A stretch of DNA of 64,000 bases, taken from NCBI GenBank assembly GCA_963697285.1, contig CAVONI010000012.1, positions 682,001 through 746,000 of the forward strand, given 5' to 3'. Numbering within the stretch: the first letter of the stretch is position 1; every line of letters starts with the position of its first letter. Origin of the DNA: JAEUQQ01 sp963697285. Its GTDB lineage: Bacteria > Acidobacteriota > Vicinamibacteria > Vicinamibacterales > JAFNAJ01. The notes beneath the pieces were generated by a model, which saw only the letters and a list, made by a program, of their open reading frames with translations, did not search any database and had not been told where the DNA came from. A program made the translations under genes and the position numbers. This document shows positions 45,520 through 55,792 of the stretch, in pieces.

Positions 45520-45544
45520 ATATTGTCTCGCCGGACGACAATAT
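45520..45544. promoter_or_regulatory. Dyad operator candidate 2
   Basis: ATATTGTC-TCGCCGGAC-GACAATAT, a perfect 8-bp inverted repeat 31 bases before the TonB receptor start. Centre-to-centre distance to candidate 1 is about 119 bases. The ROK regulator encoded in the operon is the obvious candidate ligand-responsive repressor. Confidence 0.65.
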
Positions 45545-45574
45545 CGGGTCACCGTTTCCGAGGGGTGTGCTGTG

Positions 45575-48500
45575 ATGAAGAAGAACGCGTTGGTTGCCTG
45601 GCGCTGCTCGCGGCTCTGTTGGCGTTCCCGCTGGCGTCGACCGCCGGCGCGCAGGTCACGTCCGCCACGATCGTCGGCACCATCACCGACACCGAGCGGC
45701 GCCGCGCTGCCCGGCGCCACCGTCACCGCGCGCAACGTCGACACCGGGCTTCACCCGCACCGTGCCCTCGAACGAGGTCGGCGCCTACCGTCTCGAGTTC
45801 CTGCCGATCGGCAACTACGTCGTCGAGGTCACGCCTCGACGGGTTCAAGACGGTCGAACCGCAGCGGCATCGTGCTGCAACGTCAACGACACGATCACGC
45901 GTCGACGCGACGCTGCGAACTCGGCGGCGTCGACCGAGACGGTGACCGTCGAGGCGCGCCGCGCCCGACGTCAACACCGTCGACCTCCGACATCTCGAAG
46001 ACCATCGACGCCGGCGCGATCCAGAGCCTGCCGCTCGTCGATCGCAACGTCTACTCGCTGCTCGACCTGACGCCGGGCGTGCAGTCCAACAACAACGGCG
46101 TGGCCAGCGCCTCGGCGACGACCAGCTCGCTGAGCCTCGGCTTCCCCGAGCAGCGCACGCTGATCAACGGCGGCGCCGACGGCGGCACCGGCTCGGTGAA
46201 CTACTACCTCGACGGCGGCATCAACATGACCGGGCTTGCGCAACACCGGCAACATCCTGCCGAACCCCGACGCCATCCAGGAGTTCAAGGTCCAGACCAA
46301 CAGCTACAACGCCGAGTACGGCCGCTTCTCGAGCGGCATCATCAACGTCATCACGAAGGCCGGCACCAACAGCTACAAGGGATCGGCGTTCGAGTACATG
46401 CGCGACGAGCAAGTGAACGCGAAGGAGTGGGGCTCGCAGCTCGACGACGCCGCCGTTCAAGCGCAACCAGTTCGGCGGCACGCTCGGCGGGCCCGATCCT
46501 GCACGAACCAGACGTTCTTCTTCGCGTCCTACTCGGGGCTGCGGCAGGACGACGAGCACGTTCCTGAACACCGCCATCGTGCCGACCGCCCTCGAGCGGA
46601 CGGGCGACTTCAGCGCCTCGCGCACGCTGCCCGACCGACCCGGCCACCGGCCAGCCCTTCGCCTGCAACGGCGTCGTCGGCGTGATCTGCCCGAACCGGC
46701 TCGACCCGGTGGCGATGAAGATCATCAACGACCTACATCCCGACGTCGAACGTGCCCGGCAACATCTGGCAGGGCTACATCGCCAGCCCCTACGACACCG
46801 ACGAGTTCCTGATCAAGCTCGATCACCAGCTCAACGTCGCGCACCGGCTCACCGGCAGCTACTTCCTCACCGTCGGGCGAGAACACGGTGCGGGCGGGCA
46901 CCGGCAACCTGCCGTGGGCCAGCCAGCAGTTCAAGTGGCGCCAGCACAACGTCAACGTCAGCGACACGTGGGTCGTCAGCAGCAACAAGATCAACCAGGC
47001 GTGGTTCTCGTTCAACCGCAACTTCGGCGGCCGCCTGAACGATGCCGGCGACGTCGCTCACCGACCTCGGGTCGTCGGCCATCATCCAGGGCGCGCCGTC
47101 GCTGCCGCAGATCACCGTCAGCGGCTACTTCACGCTGACGCAACGCGATCGGCGGGCCGAAGGCCGGCGGCGACTTCTACTCGGTGCGCGACGTCTTCAG
47201 CTGGACCAACGGCGACGCACGCGATCAAGATGGGCGGCGAGCTCTCGTACAACGAGACCGATCCAGGACACGCTGCTCAACAACTACGGCGTCTTCACGT
47301 TCAACAACAGCGTCACGCAGGAACGCGCTCGCCGACTTCATGATCGGCATCCCGAGCGCGGTCACGCAGGACGCGCCGGTCAACGCGCTCTGGAACAGCT
47401 GGTACGGCGCGGCCTTCGTGCAGGACGACTACCGCATCGGCTCGACGCGTCACGCTGAACCTCGGCCTGCGCTGGGACGTGCAGACGCCCGGCACCGATC
47501 CGCTGAACCGGTTCACGACCTACGTGCCCGGGCAGAAGTCCACCGTCAACCCGCGGCGCCCACCGGGCAGCTGTTCTACGGCGACCCGGGCGTGGAGCGC
47601 GGCGTCATCCCGACGTCCTGGAGCCACGTCTCGCCGCGCGTCGGCATCGTGTGGGATCCGTTCGGCGACGGCAAGACGTCGATCCGCGCGGCGGGCGGCA
47701 TCTTCTACGGCAGCATCTCGGGCAACGAGTGGAACACGATGACGAACTTCCAGCCGTGGTCCACGCGCCTGACGTTCACCAACATCGAGCCGCGGACGTG
47801 AGCCCGGCCGGCGTGCCGCTCGGCGCGTCGCTCAGCAATCCCTACAACGACTTCGTCGGCGGCGTGCCGTTCCCCTACAACGGCTCGTACACCGTCGGCG
47901 GCGGCCTGTTCGGCGTCGACCTCGACTTCAAGTGGTCGCACGCCTACCAGACGAACGTCGGCATCCAGCGCCAGGTCGGCAAGTTCACTGGCGGTCGGCG
48001 CCGCCTACATCGGCACGTTCAACCGCAACCTGCCGTTCGGGCGCGACGTGAACTACCCGGTCGTGACGCCGACGGCGACCGCGGCGGCGCCAACGTCCTG
48101 TCGCGCCGGCCCAACACGCAGTTCGGCGCGGTGACGATGCTCGACTCGGATCAGTACGTCGAACTACAACGGCCTGCAGCTCACCGCGCAGATGCGGCCG
48201 TGGCACCACATCAGCTTCAACGGCTTCTACACGCTCAGCAAGACCATGACGAGCGCGCAGTTGCAGAACAACACCACGCAGGGCCTGGCGCAGAACTACA
48301 GCAAGCTCGACGACGAGTACGGCCGCGCCGACACCGACCAGCGCCACGTCTTCAGCATGAGCGTCAACTGGGAGCTCGACTACTACACGGGCTCGAACGC
48401 CGTGCTGCGCGGCATCCTCAACGGCTGGACGCATCGCGCCGATCCTCAAGCTGCGCAGCGGCCTGCCGTTCACGGTGACCAACGGCAACGTCGACGCCAA

Positions 48501-48882
48501 CCTCGACGGCAGCACGAACGACCGCGCGCAGCTGATCGGCGATCCGAACATCGACAACCCGACGGCGGCGCAGTGGTTCAACACCGCCGCGTTCGTGCAG
48601 AACAAGGTCGTGACGGGCGTGGCCGTCGACGGCAACTCGCCGCGCAACCTGCTCGACGGGCCCGGCTTCCGCGTCGTCGATCTGGCGATCTCGCGCGACT
48701 TCCGGCTGCCGCGGAAGATGAAGCTGACGTTCCGCGGCGAGGCCACCAACGCGTTCAACATCGTGAACCTCGGCCAGCCGGGCAACAGCGTCCCGTCGGG
48801 CGCGACGTCGACCACGTTCGGCGTGATCCGCAGCGCCAACGCGATGCGCCGCGTGCAGTTGGGTGCGCGCCTGACGTTCTAG
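45575..48882 (+). CDS. TonB-dependent receptor, Oar-like (frame broken as written)
   Basis: After removal of 35 extra bases it gives about 1090 residues. Signal peptide (KKNAWLLALLAALLAF, then TAGAQ), an N-terminal carboxypeptidase-regulatory-like domain (VGTITDTSGAALPGATV, then VDTGFTRTVPSNEVGAYR), a plug domain (SKTIDAGAIQSLPLVDRN, then GSVNYYLDGGINMTG, PDAIQEFKVQTNSYNAEYGR) and a long beta-barrel ending RRVQLGARLTF with a terminal Phe. Such receptors import oligosaccharides across the outer membrane with TonB energy. It is first in the operon behind a perfect dyad, so substrate-induced expression is likely. Confidence 0.85.
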
Positions 48883-48972
48883 CGACTGGCAACTCCCGGA
48901 GTGATTGTCGGTCGGCACATCACTCCGGGAGATTGCTTCTCCGCCCGTTTCTCGAGTCACACGGACCTGAAC

Positions 48973-51016
48973 ATGAGCATCCGCCGTCTTGCCCCGCATG
49001 CCGTCGACGCCGGCGCGCCTCGCCGTCGTCGCCGTGATCACCGCCGCCGCGCTCGCGTTGCCGACGCGCGCACGCGCGCAGGACGCCATCCCGACGTTCG
49101 ATCAACTGCTGGCGCACACGGTGCAGCTCAAGCCGGAGCTCGTCGGCGTGCACCCGCGCGTGTTCGTCACGTCGGCCGAGCTCGAGGCGCTGCGCCTGCG
49201 GGCGCACACGACGCACAAGGCCGAGTGGGAGCGCGCGCGGTCGGGCCTCGTGGCCCTCACGCAGGCTCCGCCGCCCGCGCCCGGGCCGCAGGAGCGGCGC
49301 TCGCAGAACAACGTCGCGCTCGCGATCACCGGGCGTGAGCCTCGCGTGGGCCATCGACCGCAATCCGGCGTACCTGCGATGCCGCGAAGGCGTGGGTGCT
49401 GGCCGCGATCGACTACGAGCCGTGGGGCTATACCTACAACAAGCCCAACACCGATCTCGCCGCCGGGTCACCTGCTGTACGCGATCGGCTGGGCGTACGA
49501 CCTGCTCTACGACGAGCTGTCGCCGGCAGAACGCGGCCGCATCCGCGCGTCGCTCGAGCGGCACGCCGGCCTCGTGTACGACGCGTTCGCGCCCGAGGCC
49601 GGGGACGGCAGCTGAACTTCACGCAGAACCACGACTTCATCCCGACCGCCGGCCTCGCCGTGACGGCGCTGGCGCTGATGGGCGAGTCGCCGACGCGCCG
49701 AGACGTGGGCCGTCGCTCGCGCGCGCCCACCATCATCGCGCCGGCCAGCTGCTCAGCCCCGACGGCTACTACTACGAGGGCATGGAGTACTGGATCTTCT
49801 CGACGCCGTGGCTCGTGCACTTCCTCGACGCCTGGGAACACTCGACGGGCGAGAGCCTCTGGGACCGCGGGCAGTTCCGCAACTGGAAGTACTTCCTCGC
49901 GCACACGCATGCTGCCGGACGGCCAGAACGTGTTCGACTTCGGCGACATCTGGGCAGGGGCCGCTGACGCGCGCGAAGCAGGGCGACGGATTACGCACGC
50001 GAGTATCCGACCGGCACGCTCAAGAGCAACTTCAACGTGCTCTACCGCGTGGCCGCGCGGTTCCAGGACCCCGAGGCGCAGGCGGTGGCCGCAGCGGCTC
50101 GCGGGCTTCGGCCACACGAACCGCGAGGAGTGGTGGACGCTGCTCTGGCGCGACGCCGCGCTCGCACCGGCGCCGATGAGCGCCCTCCCGCTCACGCACC
50201 ACTTCGACGACTCCGGCGTGGTCTATCACCGCACGTCGTGGAACGCGGATGCCACCGCCGTGGCCTTCAAGGCGGGCCCGCCCGAAGGACATCGCGCGAC
50301 GACGCTGCTGGCGACGGTGCCCGAGTGGCGCCTCGAGCAGCGGGCACGCGCATCCCGACGCCGGCAGCTTCATCATCTGGGCGCGCGGACGCTACCTCAC
50401 CGGCGACACCGGCTACGCGGGCCAGCCGCAGGCGCGCCACCACAACACGATCACGGTCGGCGGCCAGGGCCAGGGCGACGAGGGCGAGCACGACGTCTGG
50501 GCGACGATGGACCAGGCCGCGCTCGACACGGTGCGGATCACGTCGGTGCAGGCGACGCCAACGGGACTGCGCGTCGAGGCCGATGCGACCGGCGCCTACC
50601 TGCCGTCGGCCGGGCTGATTCGCTTCTTCCGCACGTTCGTCGTGACCGGCGCCGACCAGTTCTCGGTGACCGACGCCATCGAGACCCGCACGCCGAAGAC
50701 CATCGAGTGGTACCTGCACGCCGACGCGCCGATCGAGCAGCGCGCCGGCCAGCTACCTGCTTGGCGGCGGAGCCGTCGCCGCTGTCGGTCACGGTGTCGG
50801 GGCCAGAGGGGTCACGGATCACCACGCGCGGCGACCGTCCTCACGGCGCCCGGCAAGCCCGGGGCGATCACCGACGGGACCGCAGGAGAATCGCGGCCAC
50901 CACCTGATGCTCGAGACGCCGCCCGCGACGCAGCACCACGGTGCAGGCCATCATCACCGTCGGCGGCCGATAGCGAGACGATCGCGCTCGACGCGCAACG
51001 CGGGTCCAGCAGCTAA
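48973..51016 (+). CDS. Heparinase II/III-type polysaccharide lyase (frame broken as written)
   Basis: Repaired length about 674 residues (19 extra bases). Signal peptide ending ARAQDA, a DUF4962-like alpha/alpha-toroid (HPRVFVTSAELEALRLRAH, NFTQNHDFIPTAGLAVTALA, GYYYEGMEYWIF) and the heparinase II/III catalytic beta-region (GHAHPDAGSFIIWARG, TGDTGYAG, RHHNTITVGG). The Asn-His-Asp and Tyr positions match lyases of uronic-acid polymers (heparin-, alginate- or ulvan-type). It would act outside or in the periplasm on the polymer recognised by the receptor encoded upstream. Confidence 0.85.
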
Positions 51017-51033
51017 CGTCATCGAAGAGGCCG

Positions 51034-52264
51034 ATGCAGCACAAGCACGCGCAGAGCCACGGCGTCGCCACCCGCGGCACCCCGCGGGCGATCAACCGGC
51101 GGATCGCGCTGAACCTCGTCCGCACCAACCAGCCGATCTCGCGCGCCGACCTCGCGCGGCTGATGGGCACGCGGCGCGGCGCCGTCAGCCTGCTCGTGAA
51201 CGAGCTGATCGAGCGAGGGCGCCATCTTCGAGGGCGCCACCGGCGAGGCGAAGCGCGGCCGCAAGCCGACGTTCCTCTACATCGACTCGCGCAAGCGGTG
51301 CGTCGTCGCGGTCGACATCCGGCCGACGCGCACCTTCATGCATGGTGACCGACCTGGTCGGCCGCCAGCTCGCCAGCGTCACCAGCTTCCCCACCGAGCG
51401 CGACCCGAAGCGGTTCATCGCCGGCCTCGCCAAGCGCGTCAAGGCCGTGCTCGCCGAGCACACAGGACCTCGGCCGCTGCGAGGGCGTCGGGCGTCGTCG
51501 TGCCGGGCATGGTGGAGTCGCAGACCGGCCAGCGTGCTGCTGCGCGCCGAACCTCGGATGGCGCGATCTCAGCCTGCGCGATCCGCTCGCCGCCGCGCTC
51601 GGCCTGCCGGTCCAGATCGAGAACTCCGGCAAGGCGTGCGCGCTGGCGCAGCTCTGGGACGCGCGGCGCGCCGAAGGCGCCCAGCAACTTCGTGTACGTC
51701 ACCGTGTCGGACGGCCTCGGCGTCGGCATCGTGCTCGGCGGCGAGCTCGTGCGCGGGCAGCACAACATCGGCGGCGAGTTCGGCCACGTGCCGCTTGAAC
51801 ATCGACGGCCCGCGCTGCGGGTGCGGCGCCACCGGGTGCTGGGAGGCGTACGTCTCGAACCTCGCCACGCTCTCGCGGTACTTCGGGCGCGACCTGCGCG
51901 ACCGGCCGCGTCGGCGACGCCGATGCGATCTCGCTGACCGTCGACGACCTCATCGCCCGTGCGCGCGGCGGCGACGGCAAGGCGCTCGCGGCCCTGCTGT
52001 CGACGGGACGGTATCTCGGCCTCGGCCTCGGCTCGGTGGTGAATGCCATCGACCCGGCGCACGTCTACATCGGCGGCGAGATCACCGACCGCGTGGGATC
52101 TCATCGAGGCCACCGTTCGCGCCGGCGCTCGCCGAGCGCGCGCTGACGCCGTCTGCCGGCGCGACGCCGATCACGATCGTGCCGCCCGAGCAGTATCCAC
52201 GGCTGCGCGGCGCGGCCGCCCTCGTCGCCGCCGCCGTCGTTCGCCAGGGGATTGCGTCGCATGA
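51034..52264 (+). CDS. ROK-family transcriptional regulator (frame broken as written)
   Basis: Repaired length about 405 residues (13 extra bases). N-terminal winged helix (RRIALNLVRTNQPISRADLA, then LMGTRRGAVSLLVNELIE), sugar-kinase-like fold with VVVPGMVESQTG, GGEFGHVPLNIDG and the zinc motif CGCGATGCWEAY. ROK repressors respond to sugars; this one probably binds the dyads at 45402 and 45520. If two late sites are resolved the same way, its stop overlaps the next ATG as ATGA, matching the habit of this genome; without them the frame runs into the next gene. Confidence 0.85.
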
Positions 52265-54186
52265 GACGTCACGCACTGCGCGGCGGTGCCCTCGCGGTCA
52301 TCGTCACTCGCGGTCGTTGCTCGGCCTGCGCGACGAGCCGTGCCGCCGCCGCCGCCGAGCCTACGGTCGACCACCGCCGCGTTGAAGGCCGACGTCGATG
52401 CCTTCTTCGATCGCGAGGTCGCCGTCGCACCTGGCGCAGATTCCGGCCGACGGGCCGCTGCCCGATCGGGTGCACGGCGCGCTCACGACCGGCGACTTCT
52501 CGTGGGGCACCTTCGTCCGGGCGCTGGCCGCGTATGCCGAGACGCGCGACACGCGGATGGTGGGCGGTCGCGACGTCGTGCCGCTCGATCGCGCGCGTCG
52601 GCGTGAGCGAATCGGTCAACGGCGGCAAGGCGTTCGCGCAGCTCTACGCCGCGCTCGCCCTCCGCCACTTCGGCGCCGACCTGCAGCAGAACGCCATCTG
52701 GCAGTCGCTGTCTCGCTCGCGACCGCACCGCGTGGACGCTGCTGCTCGATCCCACGCGCTTCTACGATCCCGCAGACGCGGCGCGTGATCAACCTGCCCG
52801 AGAACTACCTCGGCGTCGCCTCGCGCGATCGCGACCCTGTCGTTCCAGATGGGCGTGCTCAAGGACCGCGCGTTCGTCGACTCGCTGATCGATCGCGCCG
52901 CCGAGCCCTTCGTCAAGGGTGCGCTCTATGCAGACGATGCGGGGACGCGGGACGGTATGACCGGTACTCGAACGAGTACGCGCGGTACGTGTACGAGGCC
53001 GCCGAGACCGTCGGCCGCCAGCGACATCATCGCCGCGTTGCGGCCGACACTCACCGCGCAGATGAAGCTCTGGTGGGATCTCGTCTCGCCCGACGGCTAC
53101 GGGTATCCCTGGGGACGCAGCCTCGGCGTCGTCTGCTATCTCGACACCCTCGAGATCGTCGCGTTCCTCGCCGCGCATCCCGAGTTCCGCCCGGCGCCGC
53201 TCCCCGACCTGGCGAGCGAGTATCGCCTCGCGTGGCTCTGGCTGCGCAAGAACTACGACGATGACCGCCACGTGCTGACCGTCTTCGCGCCCGGCCGCGG
53301 CAACTACTCGTACATCACGAAGGAGCGCGAGTGGCAGCAGACCGTCGGCTTCTTCGGCAAGGCCCTGATGGCGCACGACACCCTCATGCGCGTCCTCGCG
53401 GCCGAGAAGGTCACGTCGTTCCCCGAGCGTCCCGCGTTGCCTGACGTTGCGCGCTTCGAGTTCTTCCGCCGCGGCGATCGTCCCGCTGGCGTCTGGCTGG
53501 TGCGGCAGGGGCCGCTGCGCTTTGCGCTCCCGATCACCACCGGCACCAAGCCGGGAGTCGCTGACTACCTGCCGGCGCCGCACGGCCTGCCCGGCTTCGT
53601 CGCGCCCGTCGAGCAGACTGTTCCCGCCGGCGCGTCGTTACTTCGAGATGGCGGACGGGCGGACTCTCGCCGCCACCGACGGGGCGGATGAGATCGCGCC
53701 TGGCGCCGACGGGCGGTCGCTGCGCGCCGCGTAGCGGCGCTTCGTCGTCGTCGGGCGGCAAGAGCGGCGAGTGGATCGAGCCGGGGTTCGAGGTCACGAT
53801 CGCGTGGCGCATCGAGGGGGCGTCGCTGATCCGGACGGAGACGATCAGGGCGAGTCGCGATGTCGCGATACGGCGGGTGTGGATGGTGGTGACGTCTACG
53901 GGGACGGAGTCAAGTGCGTCACCGACTGCATCACCGGATGCAGTAGGAGCCGCGTCGCGCAGCATTCGGCTCTCGGGGCCGGAGGGGTTGCTGGAGGTGC
54001 AGGCTTCGGGGGAGCTTCGGTGTCGCGGTATCTACCCGCACGGTCGGCGACGAGCCGCTTGGTCGCGGGCCGCGGCTGCCTGCTCCCACACACCTCACGT
54101 TCGAGGCGAAGGATGTTCGGCTCGCGGCTGGGGAGGCGAAGGCGTGGGAGGTGCGGATGGGGGTGGGAGAGGTCCCCGGCCGGTGA
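52261..54186 (+). CDS. Secreted protein of unknown function, likely alpha/alpha-toroid (frame broken as written)
   Basis: Repaired length about 637 residues (12 extra bases). N-terminal hydrophobic segment, then helical stretches (GALTTGDFSWGTFVRALAAY, NGGKAFAQLYAALALRHFGA, WWDLVSPDGYGYPWGRSLG, LDTLEIVAFLAAHPEF) and a C-terminal beta-rich part (WRIEGASLIRTETI). The layout resembles glycan lyase or hydrolase toroids but no catalytic signature is certain. Last gene of the lyase operon. 54187-54444 shows no gene. Confidence 0.6.
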
Positions 54187-54444
54187 GCGGCACTACTGGA
54201 GCCTGCTCAACCGACTCGGCCGCGCGGCAACTGGCCTCGAGCGAGTGTTCCTGCGTGTTCAACGCGATCTGAGGGCAGTTCCCGGTGTCCTGCCAGCCAG
54301 ATTCCGCAGCGACTCGCATTAGAACCATTAGCCCCACCCCGCGGTGTCGCATTCCCTGGGATAGACTGCAACCGCAACGGCGCCGCGAAGCATTCCCTTG
54401 CTTCTGTTGGGACACACGTTCACGTCAATGTGAAGGATCGGCCC

Positions 54445-55293
54445 ATGCCTGGAGGCTCGTGGTCTCGCGACGAAGTTGAGGCAACGGTTGCTGACTACTT
54501 CAGCATGCTCAGCAGCGAACTCGCCGGAGAACGTGTCAACAAGTCCGAACATAACGAGCGTCTCAGACGTGTTCTCGATGGCCGATCCAGAGGTTCCGTC
54601 GAGTTCAAGCACGCGAACATCAGCGCCGTCCTCACGCTGCACGGCTGTCCATACATCGACGGCTACAAGCCGCGCTCCAACTTCCAGGTTCTGCTCGAGC
54701 AGGTCGTCCTCGAGTATCTCGACGTCCACCGCAGCTTCTTCGAGCCTCTGGTGACTGGCCCGGTCATCAATCCCGTGAGCTCCCCTGACCTGCATGGTGT
54801 TTCTATGGCGAATCTGGTGGTGCCGCCTCCAGAAGCGATGAGGATCCCGCTCGAGGCGCCGTTCCAACCAATTCGCCTATCTCGGATCGACTTCGTGGCT
54901 CGAGATGCAGCCAATCGTGAGCTCGGCCGCCGCGGTGAAGAGTTCGTTCTGGAGTTCGAGCGGAGGCGGCTGCACGATGGCGGCCAGCAACTGCTGGCGA
55001 CGCAGGTCGAGTGGACGGCGCAGGTCAGGGGAGACGGCGCGGGCTACGACATCCGGTCATTCAACGACGACGGGACACCGAGGTTGATTGAGGCGAAGAC
55101 CACAGGCTTGGGTAAGTACTTCCCGTTCAATGTCACCGTGAATGAGGTCCGCTGTTCAGAGGCTCGACCAAAGGACTTCCAACTCTACAGGGTCTTCAAC
55201 TTCGGCACAGATGTTGGCTTGTACGTGCTTCCCGGTGCGCTGACGAGTTCGTGTCGTCTGGCTCCTACGCAGTTCCGAGCCTTCGTTCAGTAG
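54445..55293 (+). CDS. Restriction-endonuclease-like protein with DUF3883-type domain
   Basis: 282 residues. The C-terminal third has the PD-(D/E)xK pattern of DUF3883/NOV domains: GRRGEEFVLEFERRRL helix, GAGYDIRSF with Asp202, and LIEAKTTG with Glu216-Ala-Lys218, followed by KYFPFNVTVNEVRCSEARPK and LYRVFNF. Such domains occur at the ends of restriction and phage-defence proteins. The N-terminal 150 residues are unrecognised. The ATG at 54445 has AAGGA upstream. It stands before the HIT-HNH pair on the same strand, with 88 bases between. Confidence 0.7.
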   Translation: MPGGSWSRDEVEATVADYFSMLSSELAGERVNKSEHNERLRRVLDGRSRGSVEFKHANISAVLTLHGCPYIDGYKPRSNFQVLLEQVVLEYLDVHRSFFEPLVTGPVINPVSSPDLHGVSMANLVVPPPEAMRIPLEAPFQPIRLSRIDFVARDAANRELGRRGEEFVLEFERRRLHDGGQQLLATQVEWTAQVRGDGAGYDIRSFNDDGTPRLIEAKTTGLGKYFPFNVTVNEVRCSEARPKDFQLYRVFNFGTDVGLYVLPGALTSSCRLAPTQFRAFVQ

Positions 55294-55381
55294 CGAAAGG
55301 ACGAGCTCCTACCATCATGGATAACATTCGTTTCGCCTCAGGTCGCGAGCATTGTCCGGTGCGCTGGTATGCTCCCCACCG

Positions 55382-55792
55382 ATGAGTGCCGACCCTGGCA
55401 TCGACGCTGCGTGCCCACTCTGCACCTCCATCGAAGTCCGACCGAATCTCGCATCCAACGCATCTGTCGTCGCGTTCGCCGACGGCTACCCAGTAAGCCC
55501 CGGCCACGCGCTGATCGTTCCGCGCCGACACGTGGCCAGCCTGTTTGACCTGACGATCGAGGAAGCCGCCGCGCTCTGGTCGCTCGTGCCCGCGGTCAAG
55601 TCCGCGATCGAACACGCACACGCGCCAGCCGGCTACAACATCGGTGTGAACATCGGGGCGGCGGCGGGGCAGACGGTCGAACATGTTCACGTGCACGTCA
55701 TTCCTCGTTACGACGGCGACGTGGCGGATCCGCGCGGCGGTATGCGCTGGGTCATCCCAGCACGAGCCGACTACTGGAGTCCTCGCACGTGA
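55382..55792 (+). CDS. HIT-family nucleotide hydrolase/transferase
   Basis: 136 residues. CPLC zinc-type pair at 11-14 and the histidine triad HVHVHV at 101-106 followed by IPRY. Also SPGHALIVPRRHVASLFDL. Hydrolyses nucleoside phosphoramidates or dinucleoside polyphosphates in known members. The stop overlaps the GTG of the HNH gene (GTGA), so the two are translated together, an unusual pairing. Confidence 0.92.
   Translation: MSADPGIDAACPLCTSIEVRPNLASNASVVAFADGYPVSPGHALIVPRRHVASLFDLTIEEAAALWSLVPAVKSAIEHAHAPAGYNIGVNIGAAAGQTVEHVHVHVIPRYDGDVADPRGGMRWVIPARADYWSPRT

Larger units (their letters stand above)
45575..54186 (+). other. Block of about 79 one-base frame breaks at codon boundaries
   Basis: All four genes of this operon are interrupted as written, roughly every 90-110 bases, by a single extra base. 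Where flanking residues fix the reading, the extra base lies between codons and forms, with the third base before it, a pair of two different bases: acc[g]agc, ggg[c]ttc, acg[c]ctc, gtc[g]aac, ccc[g]atc, gtc[g]ctc, acg[c]atc. Pairs are mostly C/G; a few are T/G, A/C, A/G or C/T. Taking either base usually gives the same amino acid. With my counts (35, 19, 13, 12 per gene) all four gene lengths become multiples of three, and each open frame is restored to its natural stop. Neighbouring genes on both sides are unbroken. Confidence 0.8.

Noticed and set aside
45575..54186. Programmed frameshifting or many short real genes in the broken block
   Set aside because: About 79 shifts of the same sign cannot be programmed, and the fragments line up as four full-length proteins once one base is dropped at each site.
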